Assembly: GCF_033100795.1 (NCBI RefSeq)
Contig: NZ_JAWLVI010000001.1
Span: 372,001-436,000, forward strand
Length of the DNA: 64,000 nt
Source: Pseudothioclava sp033100795
GTDB lineage: Bacteria > Pseudomonadota > Alphaproteobacteria > Rhodobacterales > Rhodobacteraceae
Reading direction: 5' to 3'
Position numbers and translations under genes: made by a program. The notes beneath the pieces are model-generated. The model made no database searches. It worked only from the letters and a program-made list of their open reading frames with translations, and was not told where the DNA came from. Positions 16,690-23,992 of this stretch are shown here, in pieces; positions within the stretch are counted from its first letter, which is position 1; each line of letters begins with the position of its first letter.

Positions 16690-16971
16690 ATGAGGCCTGA
16701 CGTGCAAGACCAGATTGTCGAGATCATCGCGCGCGAGGCGTTGCGAGAGCCTGCCGAGCTGACCCATGAGACCACGCTGGACGAGCTGGGGCTGGATAGC
16801 CTTGGGCTGGTCGAGGTGATTTTTGCCATCGAAGAGGCGTTTGGTATTTCCGTGCCCTTCAATGCGAATGAGCCGGGGCAGAGCAGCTTTGATATTTCCT
16901 CGGTCGGCGCGATTGCCCGCGCGGTCGAGGCGCTGATTGCCGGTGATACGCCCGCGACCGTCGTGGCCTGA
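16690..16971 (+). CDS. Acyl carrier protein (non-housekeeping copy)
   Basis: A 93-residue acidic four-helix carrier. The 4'-phosphopantetheine attachment site is Ser37 in DELGLDSLGLVE. Compared with housekeeping AcpP (about 78 residues, very acidic) it has an extra loop (NEPGQSSFDISS) and fewer acidic residues, so it is probably a specialised carrier. It starts 8 bases after lpxD and its stop is followed within 1 base by the ATG of the ketoacyl synthase gene. This implies that the three proteins work on the same acyl chains, possibly for lipid A. Confidence 0.9.
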   Translation: MRPDVQDQIVEIIAREALREPAELTHETTLDELGLDSLGLVEVIFAIEEAFGISVPFNANEPGQSSFDISSVGAIARAVEALIAGDTPATVVA

Positions 16972-16972
16972 T

Positions 16973-18181
16973 ATGCGGCGGGTGGTGATAACCGGAGCGG
17001 GCACGGTCAACGCGCTTGCTCTGGATGTTGCGGGAACCTTTGCCGCGATGCGCGAGGGTCGTTCGGGGATCGGCGCTTTGGACTTTCCCGATGTCGATCG
17101 TCTGTCTGTCGGGATCGGCGGGCAAGTCAAGGGCTTTGATCCGGCGCTGCATTTCACCCCGCAAAAACGCGCGCTTTATGACCCGTTCGCGCAATATGCG
17201 CTGGTGGCCGCGCGCGAGGCGATGCGGATGGCAGGGCTTGAGGCCGTTCCGGGTGCGCCTGATCGCTGGGGTTGCATTATGGGCACGGCGGGCGGTGGCA
17301 ATGGCACGGTGAACGATGCCTTCCGCGCGGTCTATGCCGAGGGGCGCAGCCGCGTCCACCCCTTTACGGTGCCGCGCCTGATGAATAACGCGGCCTGTTC
17401 ACATATCGCGATGGAATGGGGCTTGCAGGGGCCAAGCTTTTCGGTTGCGACCGCCTGCGCCAGTTCAAATCACGCGATCGGTCTTGCGTTCCAGATGGTG
17501 CGCGCAGGGATGATTGACGGGGCACTGGCGGGTGGCTCGGAAGCGATGCTGAATTTCGGCGGGCTGAAGGCGTGGGAGGGGTTGCGCGTCATGTCCCCCG
17601 ATGCCTGCCGCCCGTTCTCGAAAAACCGCAATGGCATGGTGCAGGGCGAGGGCGCGGGCGTTTTCGTGATCGAAACGCTGGAGGGGGCGCTTGCACGCGG
17701 TGCGGTGCCTTTGGCGGAAATCCGCGGGTTTTCGATGACCTCGGATGCGGGCGATATCGTGATGCCCTCGGTCGACGGGGCGGCGCGTGCCATTCGGGGG
17801 GCGCTGGACGATGCGCAACTATCGCTGGACGAGATCGGCTATATCAACGCGCATGGCACCGGAACGGCGGCGAATGACCGGACGGAATGTCTGGCAATTT
17901 CGCAGGTGTTCGGCGCGCGCGCGCCCAAGGTTCCGGTCTCATCGACCAAGGCGATGCACGGCCATCTGATCGGCGCGACGGGCGCGGTCGAGTTGCTCGC
18001 CTGTCTTCTGGCGCTGAATGAGGGGGTGATCGCGCCGACGATCAACCATCAGGAAGATGACCCCGATTGCGCGCTCGATGTCGTGCCAAATCACGCGCGC
18101 GAGGTGCAGGTCGACGCGGCGCTGTCGAATGCGTTCGCCTTTGGCGGGCTGAACGCGGTTCTGGCGCTTTCGAAACTCTAA
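16973..18181 (+). CDS. Beta-ketoacyl-ACP synthase (KAS II/FabF family)
   Basis: A 402-residue cytosolic condensing enzyme elongating acyl-ACP with malonyl-ACP. The catalytic triad is present: Cys162 (VATACASSN), His294 (NAHGTGT) and His331 (KAMHGHLIGATGAVE). The thiolase fold glycine-rich end is FGGLNAVLAL. Start ATG 16973 lies one base after the ACP stop; a longer frame overlapping the ACP gene has no better start. Its partner ACP and lpxD upstream suggest elongation of a dedicated acyl chain rather than bulk fatty acid synthesis. A terminator follows. Confidence 0.92.
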   Translation: MRRVVITGAGTVNALALDVAGTFAAMREGRSGIGALDFPDVDRLSVGIGGQVKGFDPALHFTPQKRALYDPFAQYALVAAREAMRMAGLEAVPGAPDRWGCIMGTAGGGNGTVNDAFRAVYAEGRSRVHPFTVPRLMNNAACSHIAMEWGLQGPSFSVATACASSNHAIGLAFQMVRAGMIDGALAGGSEAMLNFGGLKAWEGLRVMSPDACRPFSKNRNGMVQGEGAGVFVIETLEGALARGAVPLAEIRGFSMTSDAGDIVMPSVDGAARAIRGALDDAQLSLDEIGYINAHGTGTAANDRTECLAISQVFGARAPKVPVSSTKAMHGHLIGATGAVELLACLLALNEGVIAPTINHQEDDPDCALDVVPNHAREVQVDAALSNAFAFGGLNAVLALSKL

Positions 18182-18206
18182 AGCCGCCCCGAAGGGCGGC
18201 TTTAAC
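18179..18206 (+). terminator. Intrinsic terminator between convergent genes
   Basis: AAAGCCGCCC, loop CGAA, GGGCGGCTTTAA. The T-tract is short, but the stem is strong and the position, between two convergent stops, is right. Confidence 0.7.
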
Positions 18207-18220
18207 CTGGTCTGCAAGGA

Positions 18221-18841
18221 TTACTGCGCGGCGGCTTTGTTGATCGCATCAAACGCGGCGGTGAACCCCTTGAGCGAGATCGTCAGATTGACCTTCTGAT
18301 CGGGAGCCACAGCCGGAACGATGGTCAGCATCGCCTCTTTGCCGCGCTTGAAGGCCGCGATTTCTGCATCCGTCAGCGCAAGACGCGCCGCGCAGCCCTC
18401 GGTCGTGCAGAAGGTGTAGGGATAAACCATCGGCTGCCCTTCATCGACGCGGATCACAAGGTTCTGGTTCAACAGTGTGCCAAGCGGCGTCATCACGGTC
18501 GCACCCGCCTTGACCTTCTCGTCGTTCAGGATCGGGAAGATCGAGACATCGGCCACGGCGGTGCCGTTCTTGTCGGTCAGAAGCTGATAAAGCTGGCAGG
18601 GGTCGTTGCCGTCTTCGGTGCGCACGCAGCGCAGCGCCCATGCCTCGAAGGTTTCGGCCAGATAGGCGGACCCCACACCCTCGGTCGGCTCGCCCGGAGC
18701 GGCAGCGGACGGGGCATCGGTTGCGGGAGCCTCGGCGGCGGGAGCCGCATCAGTGGCCGGGGCGGCGGTGTCCTGCGCCTGCGCGAAGGTCGCAAAGCCA
18801 GCGAGCGCCGCGATCAGGAGGGGGGGCTTGAAATCTGCCAT
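18221..18841 (-). CDS. Invasion-associated locus B (IalB) family periplasmic protein
   Basis: A 206-residue exported protein. The signal peptide is MADFKPPLLIAALAGFATFAQA. An Ala/Pro/Asp-rich disordered linker (about 22-55) precedes an IalB-like domain (FEAWALRCVRTEDGNDPCQLYQLL, then TFCTTEGCAARLAL), with four cysteines probably forming two disulfides. IalB was first described in Bartonella, but such proteins are common in free-living alphaproteobacteria and no virulence role should be assumed. ATG 18841 was chosen because AGGGA lies 9 bases upstream; a further ATG 10 codons earlier lacks one. Confidence 0.85.
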   Translation of the reverse strand: MADFKPPLLIAALAGFATFAQAQDTAAPATDAAPAAEAPATDAPSAAAPGEPTEGVGSAYLAETFEAWALRCVRTEDGNDPCQLYQLLTDKNGTAVADVSIFPILNDEKVKAGATVMTPLGTLLNQNLVIRVDEGQPMVYPYTFCTTEGCAARLALTDAEIAAFKRGKEAMLTIVPAVAPDQKVNLTISLKGFTAAFDAINKAAAQ

Positions 18842-19101
18842 TTTTACTATCCCTGAGATTGGATTGGCCAAGGGTTATCACGGGCGCAAATCGGTGTCAG
18901 GCCCGAAATTTGGCGCCAGTTGTCACGCTTTGGTGGGCCGGAAATTTGAAAAGCGGCCCTGCATCGCAGAACCGCTTTCCGTTTTATCCTTCCCTGTCGG
19001 ACTGGCCGACTTGTCATTGGGGGCGACGCTAAAACGAAGATTTTATTCCGTCAACTGGGTATTTTGACACAATCCTTTTGAGCAAGTCGCTGGCCACGCA
19101 C

Positions 19102-19128
19102 AAAAAAACCGCGCCTCGTGTGGCGCGG
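19102..19128 (-). terminator. Minus-strand intrinsic terminator without an upstream gene
   Basis: A 7-bp all-GC stem with a 6-base loop and seven Ts on the minus strand. The nearest minus-strand gene upstream is beyond 20800, so it must end a short transcript arising at about 19210. Confidence 0.75.
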
Positions 19129-19208
19129 CCAGTTTGACAGGGAGGAAGTATCCGCGCGGCCGCCGACAAAGCGGGGGCGGACAGATAGATGCTGGAACAA
19201 ACAGGTTA
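19102..19208 (-). ncRNA. Candidate trans-acting small RNA
   Basis: Read on the minus strand: a -10-like TACAAT (19221-19216), then a GC hairpin (CCGCC...GGCGG), an unpaired CTTCCTCCC (19148-19140) that is complementary to Shine-Dalgarno sequences, then CCGCGCC, loop ACACGA, GGCGCGG and seven Ts (19108-19102). Hairpin, anti-SD linker and terminator are the usual layout of Hfq-dependent alphaproteobacterial sRNAs. No open frame ends at this terminator, so a non-coding product is the simplest reading. The 5' end is estimated and no -35 box is clear. Confidence 0.5.
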
Positions 19209-19257
19209 AATTTGTATTGTAGCGGCGTGAACGAATATCAGTCTGTGGAGTGGGCGA

Positions 19258-20820
19258 ATGGCAGGTGTGTTGACCGAAGCGGGTGTGTTTGTCGGTGGTG
19301 GTGGTGAGGGCTATGGCGCGCCGCAGGAGCTTTTGCTCAAATACGCCAACCGGCACGGGCTGATCGCGGGGGCGACGGGCACGGGCAAAACCGTCACGCT
19401 GCAAATTCTGGCCGAGGCCTTTTCCAGCGCGGGTGTGCCTGTGTTTATGGCCGATGTGAAGGGCGACCTGTCGGGGATCGCCAAGGCGGGCAGTGCGACG
19501 CACAAGCTCCACGAACCGTTTATGAAACGCGCGACCCAGATCGGGTTTGACCTAAGCTATGCGGCCTTTCCGGTGACTTTCTGGGATATGTTCGGCGAGC
19601 AGGGGCATCCGGTGCGCACGACGATCTCCGAGATGGGGCCGCTGTTGCTCTCGCGCCTGATGGGACTGAGCGAGGCTCAGGAAGGTGTGCTGAACATTGC
19701 CTTCCACATGGCCGACGAAGAGGGGCTGGCGCTTCTGGATCTGGATGATCTGCGCGCGATGCTTCTGTATCTGGCCGAGAACGCGGATGAGATCACCACG
19801 CGCTACGGCAATGTCGAGGCGCGTTCTGTCGGTGCGATCCAGCGGCAATTGCTGGTCCTGGAAAATCAGGGCGCGGACAAGTTTTTCGGAGAACCGGCGC
19901 TGGATCTGGCCGATATGATGACCTGCGACAGCGACGGGCGCGGGCGGGTGAATATTCTGGCGGCCGACAAGCTGATGAGCAGCCCGCAGCTATACGCGAC
20001 CTTCCTGTTGTGGTTGCTGTCCGAGCTGTTCGAGGAACTCCCCGAAGTCGGCAACCCCGACAAGCCGAAGTTTGTTTTCTTCTTCGACGAGGCGCATCTG
20101 CTGTTCGATGACGCCCCCAAGGCACTGGTCGACAAGGTCGAGCAAGTGGCGCGCCTGATCCGCTCGAAAGGGGTTGGTGTCTATTTTATCACGCAAAATC
20201 CGGCAGATGTGCCCGATGGTATCCTCAGCCAGCTTGGCAACCGCGTGCAGCACGCGCTGCGCGCATTCACCGCGCGCGACCAGAAAGACCTTAAACGCGC
20301 CGCCGAGAATTACCGCCCGAACCCGCGGTTTTCGACCGAGGATGCGATCAAAGAGGTCGGCACTGGTGAGGCCGTGACCTCATTCCTTGAGGCGAAGGGC
20401 GTGCCCTCGGTAGTCGAGCGCACGCTGGTGCGCCCGCCGTGTTCGCAGCTTGGCCCGATCACGCCCGACGAGCGGCGTGCGATCTTGCAAAGCTCGCCCT
20501 TCGGGATGAAATACGACACCCCCGTCGATCGCGATTCGGCGCAGGAAGTTCTGGCGCGCCGCGCGGAGGTTGCGGCGAAAGAAGCGGCCGAGGCAGAGGC
20601 GCGTGAACTGGCCGATGAAGAGGCCGCAAAGCGCGCGCGCGAGTTCAACAAGGCGCGCCGCTTCGAGCCGATCAAGACCACGACCAAGACGCGAAAATCG
20701 TCGAGCCGGTCGGATTCGCTCGGGACCGCCTTTGCCAAGAGCTTCGCGCGCCAGCTTGGCACGAAATCGGGGCAGGCGCTGATCCGCGGGGTCTTGGGAT
20801 CGTTGTTCAAGTCGCGCTAG
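19258..20820 (+). CDS. HerA/YjgR-like (DUF853) ATPase
   Basis: A 520-residue putative cytosolic P-loop ATPase of the HerA/FtsK superfamily, DUF853 branch (E. coli YjgR). Walker A is GATGTGKTVTL (about 38-48); Walker B with following acidic residue is FVFFFDEAHLLF. A sensor-like YFITQNPADVPD and an arginine-rich segment follow. The C-terminus (about 430-500) is a charged, Ala/Glu/Lys-rich coiled coil and a basic tail. A DNA-translocase role is possible by homology to HerA, but YjgR-type proteins have no settled function. The 3' end overlaps the convergent DUF6477 gene by 14 bases. Confidence 0.88.
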   Translation: MAGVLTEAGVFVGGGGEGYGAPQELLLKYANRHGLIAGATGTGKTVTLQILAEAFSSAGVPVFMADVKGDLSGIAKAGSATHKLHEPFMKRATQIGFDLSYAAFPVTFWDMFGEQGHPVRTTISEMGPLLLSRLMGLSEAQEGVLNIAFHMADEEGLALLDLDDLRAMLLYLAENADEITTRYGNVEARSVGAIQRQLLVLENQGADKFFGEPALDLADMMTCDSDGRGRVNILAADKLMSSPQLYATFLLWLLSELFEELPEVGNPDKPKFVFFFDEAHLLFDDAPKALVDKVEQVARLIRSKGVGVYFITQNPADVPDGILSQLGNRVQHALRAFTARDQKDLKRAAENYRPNPRFSTEDAIKEVGTGEAVTSFLEAKGVPSVVERTLVRPPCSQLGPITPDERRAILQSSPFGMKYDTPVDRDSAQEVLARRAEVAAKEAAEAEARELADEEAAKRAREFNKARRFEPIKTTTKTRKSSSRSDSLGTAFAKSFARQLGTKSGQALIRGVLGSLFKSR

Positions 20821-21094
20821 GGCGGCAAAGCCCGAGTTCGGCCAGAAGCACGATCAACACTTCGATATGACGGCCGATGGAATAATCGGCGGCCCCTTCG
20901 ACGCGGGCCGCCTCAAGCTGCGCCTCTTCCGATGCGAGGCTTGCCAGCGCAGACCCCGGTGCGGGCAGGGCGCTTTGACGCAGCACACGGCGCAGATCGC
21001 GTTTGCGGTTATACTCTCCTTGCCCGAGGCGCGCGGCGCGGATCAACAGGCGCGGGCGGCGGAGTCTGGTCAGGGTTTCGGGCAGGTTTGGCAT
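20807..21094 (-). CDS. DUF6477-like small protein
   Basis: A 95-residue basic protein (MPNLPETLTRLRRPRLLIRAARLG...) matching in style the short DUF6477 family of Rhodobacteraceae, recognised from memory. It is predicted helical, with an Arg-rich first half and an Ala/Glu/Leu-rich second half, and no signal peptide or transmembrane segment. Function is unknown. It lies near the HTH/DUF6456 gene pair, the usual context in this family. Its 3' end overlaps the HerA-like gene. The coding call rests on family resemblance and a ribosome binding site (AGGAGACC before the ATG). Confidence 0.7.
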   Translation of the reverse strand: MPNLPETLTRLRRPRLLIRAARLGQGEYNRKRDLRRVLRQSALPAPGSALASLASEEAQLEAARVEGAADYSIGRHIEVLIVLLAELGLCRPSAT

Positions 21095-21217
21095 ATCGGT
21101 CTCCTGTAGCGATGTGCCAGAAATCTACTCAACCAAAGCGGGTGTTGCGGTTTGCGCCGCTCAATCGTTCGGAGCGTTCGGGTTTCTTTATCTTTTGTTA
21201 GGAATTCTTACTCCCGC

Positions 21218-21237
21218 CCCGTTTGTTAACGAACGGG
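21218..21237. promoter_or_regulatory. Near-perfect 20-bp palindrome upstream of the HTH gene
   Basis: CCCGTTTGTTAACGAACGGG has one mismatched pair and a GTTAAC centre. It also holds TTAA-N7-GTAAC (21226-21241), one base from the CtrA consensus TTAA-N7-TTAAC. It lies 73-92 bp before the start codon. Confidence 0.35.
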
Positions 21238-21309
21238 TAACCATATCAACTCACGGTTGAACCGACTGAAACGCCCGGCGCTGCCAGTCCGGGGCTTTTG
21301 GGGGAGCAA

Positions 21310-21642
21310 ATGATAGGGACCGCAACGGCGGAGGTGGGGCTACCTTCGTGGCTGCCCGACCATGCCCGTTTATACATTCGCCATGTCGAAGAGGGGATTC
21401 CGATCCGGCAATTGGCACGGGCCGAGGGCTGCCATGCCTCGACGATCTTGCGCCGCGTGCGCCGGATTGAATCACGCCGCGACGATCCTTTGGTGGATGA
21501 AGCCCTGCATCAATACGGGCAGGCCGCCACTCGTTTGCGCTCCTGTTCGGGCGGTTCAATCGTTCAGACAACAAAGGACGTGCCGATGACTGCGCCTGTT
21601 CGCAACATTAAGAGTGATCTCGAAGCATCTGATATTGAGTAA
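21310..21642 (+). CDS. N-terminal helix-turn-helix part of a split HTH/DUF6456 protein
   Basis: A 110-residue protein with a resolvase-like helix-turn-helix (IPIRQLARAEGCHASTILRRVRRIE) and the conserved RRDDPLVDEAL. In related Rhodobacteraceae, as I recall, this domain continues into DUF6456 in a single protein of about 380 residues. Here the frame stops at TAA (21640-21642), and the DUF6456 part continues in the same frame from ATG 21649. Start ATG 21310 follows GGGGGAGCAA. The linker before the stop (VRNIKSDLEASDIE) lacks the domain conservation, so the stop lies between domains and both halves could function. See findings for the alternatives: true split, nonsense mutation or sequence error. 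Confidence 0.75.
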   Translation: MIGTATAEVGLPSWLPDHARLYIRHVEEGIPIRQLARAEGCHASTILRRVRRIESRRDDPLVDEALHQYGQAATRLRSCSGGSIVQTTKDVPMTAPVRNIKSDLEASDIE

Positions 21643-21648
21643 GAAAAT

Positions 21649-22407
21649 ATGCGCGTCTTGCGGCGTCTTGCCGAGCCGGGGGCGCTTATGGTGGTGGCCC
21701 CTGATATGGAGCGCGCGGTGATTTTGCGAGGCACTGTGCGCACAGCGGTGCTGGAACGCTCGGTTGCGCGGGATTTTGCCCTGCGTGACTGGATTCAGGT
21801 CGTTCACGAGAAGCGGGTCATCAGCTACGAGATCACGGGCCTCGGGCGGGCCGCGCTCAAACAGTTGCTCGACGATGAGGCAGCTGCGCGGGGGGGCTTT
21901 GATGACCGGAACCGCGATTGGGGCGAGCGCGAAATCAACGAGGATGGCCAGCGCCGCCGCTTGCGTGCGAACCTTGCCGAAAGCCCGCTCAGCATCCTGG
22001 CGCGACGCAAGGACAAGAACGGCGCGCCCTTCCTTTCGGTCGATCTTGTCGCCGCCGGAGAACGACTGCGCGAGGATTTCGAACTGGCGCAGATGGGGCC
22101 GCGGGTCGCACAGAACTGGGAGCGGTTCATGACAGGCGGCGCGCGGGGGCAGTATAACCCGCAAGGCTCGCTTGGGATCGGCTCGGAAAGCGCGCGCGAA
22201 CGGGTTGCGGCAGCGCTGCGCGACCTTGGGCCGGGGCTTGGCGATATGGTGCTGCGCTGCTGCTGTTTCCTTGAGGGGCTGGAGGCGACAGAACGCCGGA
22301 TGGGATGGTCGGCGCGTTCGGGCAAGATTGTGCTGCGGATCGCGCTGGAGCGCCTCAAGCGCCATTATGACGAGGTCTACGGCGGCAAATCGCCCCTGAT
22401 TGGCTAA
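21649..22407 (+). CDS. DUF6456 domain protein, C-terminal part of the split HTH protein
   Basis: A 252-residue protein beginning MRVLRRLAEPGALMVVAPDMERAV and continuing through LRDWIQ, ITGLGRAALKQLL and the DUF6456 core ESPLSILARRKDKNGAPFLS, with VAAALRDLGPGLGDMVLRCCCFLEGLEATERRMGWSARSGKIVLRIAL near the end. It is in the same frame as the upstream HTH gene, 6 bases after its TAA. There is only a weak ribosome binding site (GAG inside the upstream stop region), so expression would need termination-reinitiation or read-through. Function is unknown, probably DNA-linked regulation. Confidence 0.75.
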   Translation: MRVLRRLAEPGALMVVAPDMERAVILRGTVRTAVLERSVARDFALRDWIQVVHEKRVISYEITGLGRAALKQLLDDEAAARGGFDDRNRDWGEREINEDGQRRRLRANLAESPLSILARRKDKNGAPFLSVDLVAAGERLREDFELAQMGPRVAQNWERFMTGGARGQYNPQGSLGIGSESARERVAAALRDLGPGLGDMVLRCCCFLEGLEATERRMGWSARSGKIVLRIALERLKRHYDEVYGGKSPLIG

Positions 22408-22438
22408 GAAAAATGGCCGGAGGTTTCCCTCCGGCCAC
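22408..22438 (-). terminator. Intrinsic terminator of the peroxiredoxin gene
   Basis: TGGCCGGAGG, loop, CCTCCGGCCA with a T-run on the minus strand (AAAAA at 22409-22413 on the plus strand). It lies directly after the peroxiredoxin stop. Confidence 0.85.
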
Positions 22439-22459
22439 TCACGCGCGCTTCCTGATGGT

Positions 22460-23008
22460 TCAGGCAGCCTGTTCCTTGTTCGCCTCGACCAGCCAGTTCA
22501 GAACGGTCTCGGGCGAGGAAACACCGTAGGGGTCGGCGCCGTGGTTGTCCGACAGGCCCGGCTCTTCGAACCAAGCCTCGACCACGCCGTCATTCACGAC
22601 GGCAGCATAGCGCCACGAGCGCAGCCCGAACCCAAGGTTGTCCTTGCGCACAAGCATCCCCACGCGGCGGGTGAACTCGCCCGAGCCATCGGGGATAACC
22701 TGAACGTTTTTAAGGTCTTGCGACTTTGCCCACTGGTTCATGACAAAGCTGTCGTTGACCGAGAGGCAGTAGATCGCATCAACGCCTTGCGCGGCGAAAT
22801 CGGCAAAGCCGTTCTCGAATCCGGGCAGTTGGTAGGTCGAGCAAGTGGGGGTAAAGGCGCCGGGCAGGGCGAACAGCACAACGCGCTTGCCCTTGAAATA
22901 ATCCGAGGTGGTCATGTCCTGCCAACGGTAGGGGTTCGGGCCGCCGACGGCCTCGTCACGCACGCGGGTGTGGAAGGTCACTTCGGGAAGTTTTGCGCCG
23001 GTCTGCAT
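22460..23008 (-). CDS. Peroxiredoxin (Prx5/AhpC-TSA family)
   Basis: A 182-residue cytosolic thiol peroxidase reducing H2O2 and organic hydroperoxides. The peroxidatic Cys lies in VVLFALPGAFTPTCSTYQLPGF, the PxxxTxxC motif of the Prx5 subfamily, and the conserved Arg is in the GLRSWRYA segment. LPEVTFHTRVRDE is the usual N-terminus. There is no fused glutaredoxin domain, so reduction is probably by glutathione/glutaredoxin. Start ATG 23008 follows GGAGACAAACCG; an ATG 5 codons upstream would include that site in the gene. It has its own terminator. Confidence 0.93.
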   Translation of the reverse strand: MQTGAKLPEVTFHTRVRDEAVGGPNPYRWQDMTTSDYFKGKRVVLFALPGAFTPTCSTYQLPGFENGFADFAAQGVDAIYCLSVNDSFVMNQWAKSQDLKNVQVIPDGSGEFTRRVGMLVRKDNLGFGLRSWRYAAVVNDGVVEAWFEEPGLSDNHGADPYGVSSPETVLNWLVEANKEQAA

Positions 23009-23137
23009 TCGGTTTGTCTCCATGAGGTTTGCAAAGGGTGGGGAGGCCCGTATTCTTTAGAGGCGTTCTAAATGCATTTCATCCAGGTCACAACCGGTGA
23101 CTTAGCATACGCAGAAAATTCGATTGGCGGCTGGTTT

Positions 23138-23160
23138 CAGGGCTGCAATGCACAGCCCTG
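23138..23160. repeat. Perfect inverted repeat downstream of the aquaporin gene
   Basis: CAGGGCTG, loop CAATGCA, CAGCCCTG. It lies 40 bp past the aqpZ stop and 130 bp upstream of the peroxiredoxin start, without a T-run immediately after it on the minus strand. It could be a weak terminator for aqpZ or an operator. Confidence 0.4.
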
Positions 23161-23199
23161 GAAAAAGAACTCCGACGTTCATTGGAGATCTTTAGGAGG

Positions 23200-23883
23200 T
23201 CAGGCGTTCGCGCGGGTGAACCCGGCCAAATGTGCCACACCGGCAGCGGCGCCTCCGACAAGCGGAGCAAGGATAAACACCCAAAGCTGCGAAAGTGCGG
23301 TGCCACCGACAAACAGCGCGGGGCCGATGCTGCGCGCAGGGTTCACGGAAACACCGGTCACGTTGATGCCGACAAGGTGGATTGCGACAAGCGTCAGGCC
23401 GATTGCAAGCCCTGCAAAGCCCGCCGGAGCCGCCGCATCGGTGGCGCCCAGTATGACGGTCACGAAGATGAAGGTCGCGACGATTTCGAACAGCAGAGCC
23501 GATACGACACCATATTCACCCAGATAACCCGTGCCGAATCCGTTCTGCCCAAGGCCGTTTGCTGTCAGCGAGTAACCCTCTTTACCAGAAGCGATCAGAT
23601 AGATGATCAGTGCTGCCAGAATGGCTCCGGCCAGTTGAGCAAGGACGTATTGCCCGAACTCGCGGGTGTTCATCCGCCCCGACACAAGGAAGCCAAGACT
23701 TACTGCGGGGTTCAGATGCGCCCCCGAAATCGCGCCCAGGCTATAGGCGGCAGCTACGATCGACAGACCAAAGGCCCATGCTATACCATGCAGGCCGATG
23801 GCGTCCCCCATGAACACCGCCGCACCGCAGCCGAAAAATACAAGAATGAATGTACCAAGCCCCTCGGCGATCATTTTTTTCAT
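23200..23883 (-). CDS. aqpZ: Aquaporin Z
   Basis: A 227-residue inner-membrane water channel with six helices. Both pore motifs are present, NPAV (SGAHLNPAVSLGF) and NPAR (SVNPARSIGPALF). The selectivity filter looks like AqpZ (a His in AIHLVGINVTG and the Arg of NPAR) rather than the glycerol facilitator GlpF. Start ATG 23883 follows AAGGGGCACATC; an upstream ATG 5 codons earlier lies before that site. The length matches AqpZ (about 231). Confidence 0.95.
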   Translation of the reverse strand: MKKMIAEGLGTFILVFFGCGAAVFMGDAIGLHGIAWAFGLSIVAAAYSLGAISGAHLNPAVSLGFLVSGRMNTREFGQYVLAQLAGAILAALIIYLIASGKEGYSLTANGLGQNGFGTGYLGEYGVVSALLFEIVATFIFVTVILGATDAAAPAGFAGLAIGLTLVAIHLVGINVTGVSVNPARSIGPALFVGGTALSQLWVFILAPLVGGAAAGVAHLAGFTRANA

Positions 23884-23992
23884 GATGTGCCCCTTCATTT
23901 TACCATTACACGTTCACTGGATTGTGCAGGGATTGCCCCTGCATCGCGAAAAGCGTATTGGAAAGTTCGTCGAAAGTTAGGGGGAAATTGCT

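Larger units (their letters stand above)
18842..19257. other. Intergenic region with a candidate minus-strand small RNA
   Basis: 416 bases between divergent genes. 18842-19080 holds the promoter of the IalB-like gene and shows no conserved frame or strong box. 19102-19208 carries the small RNA candidate described separately. The remainder holds the promoter of the HerA-like gene. Confidence 0.6.

Noticed and set aside
19129..19200. GGGAGGAAG on the plus strand as a ribosome binding site of a small gene
   Set aside because: No start codon with an open frame of useful length follows at the right distance; the minus-strand RNA explains the sequence better.
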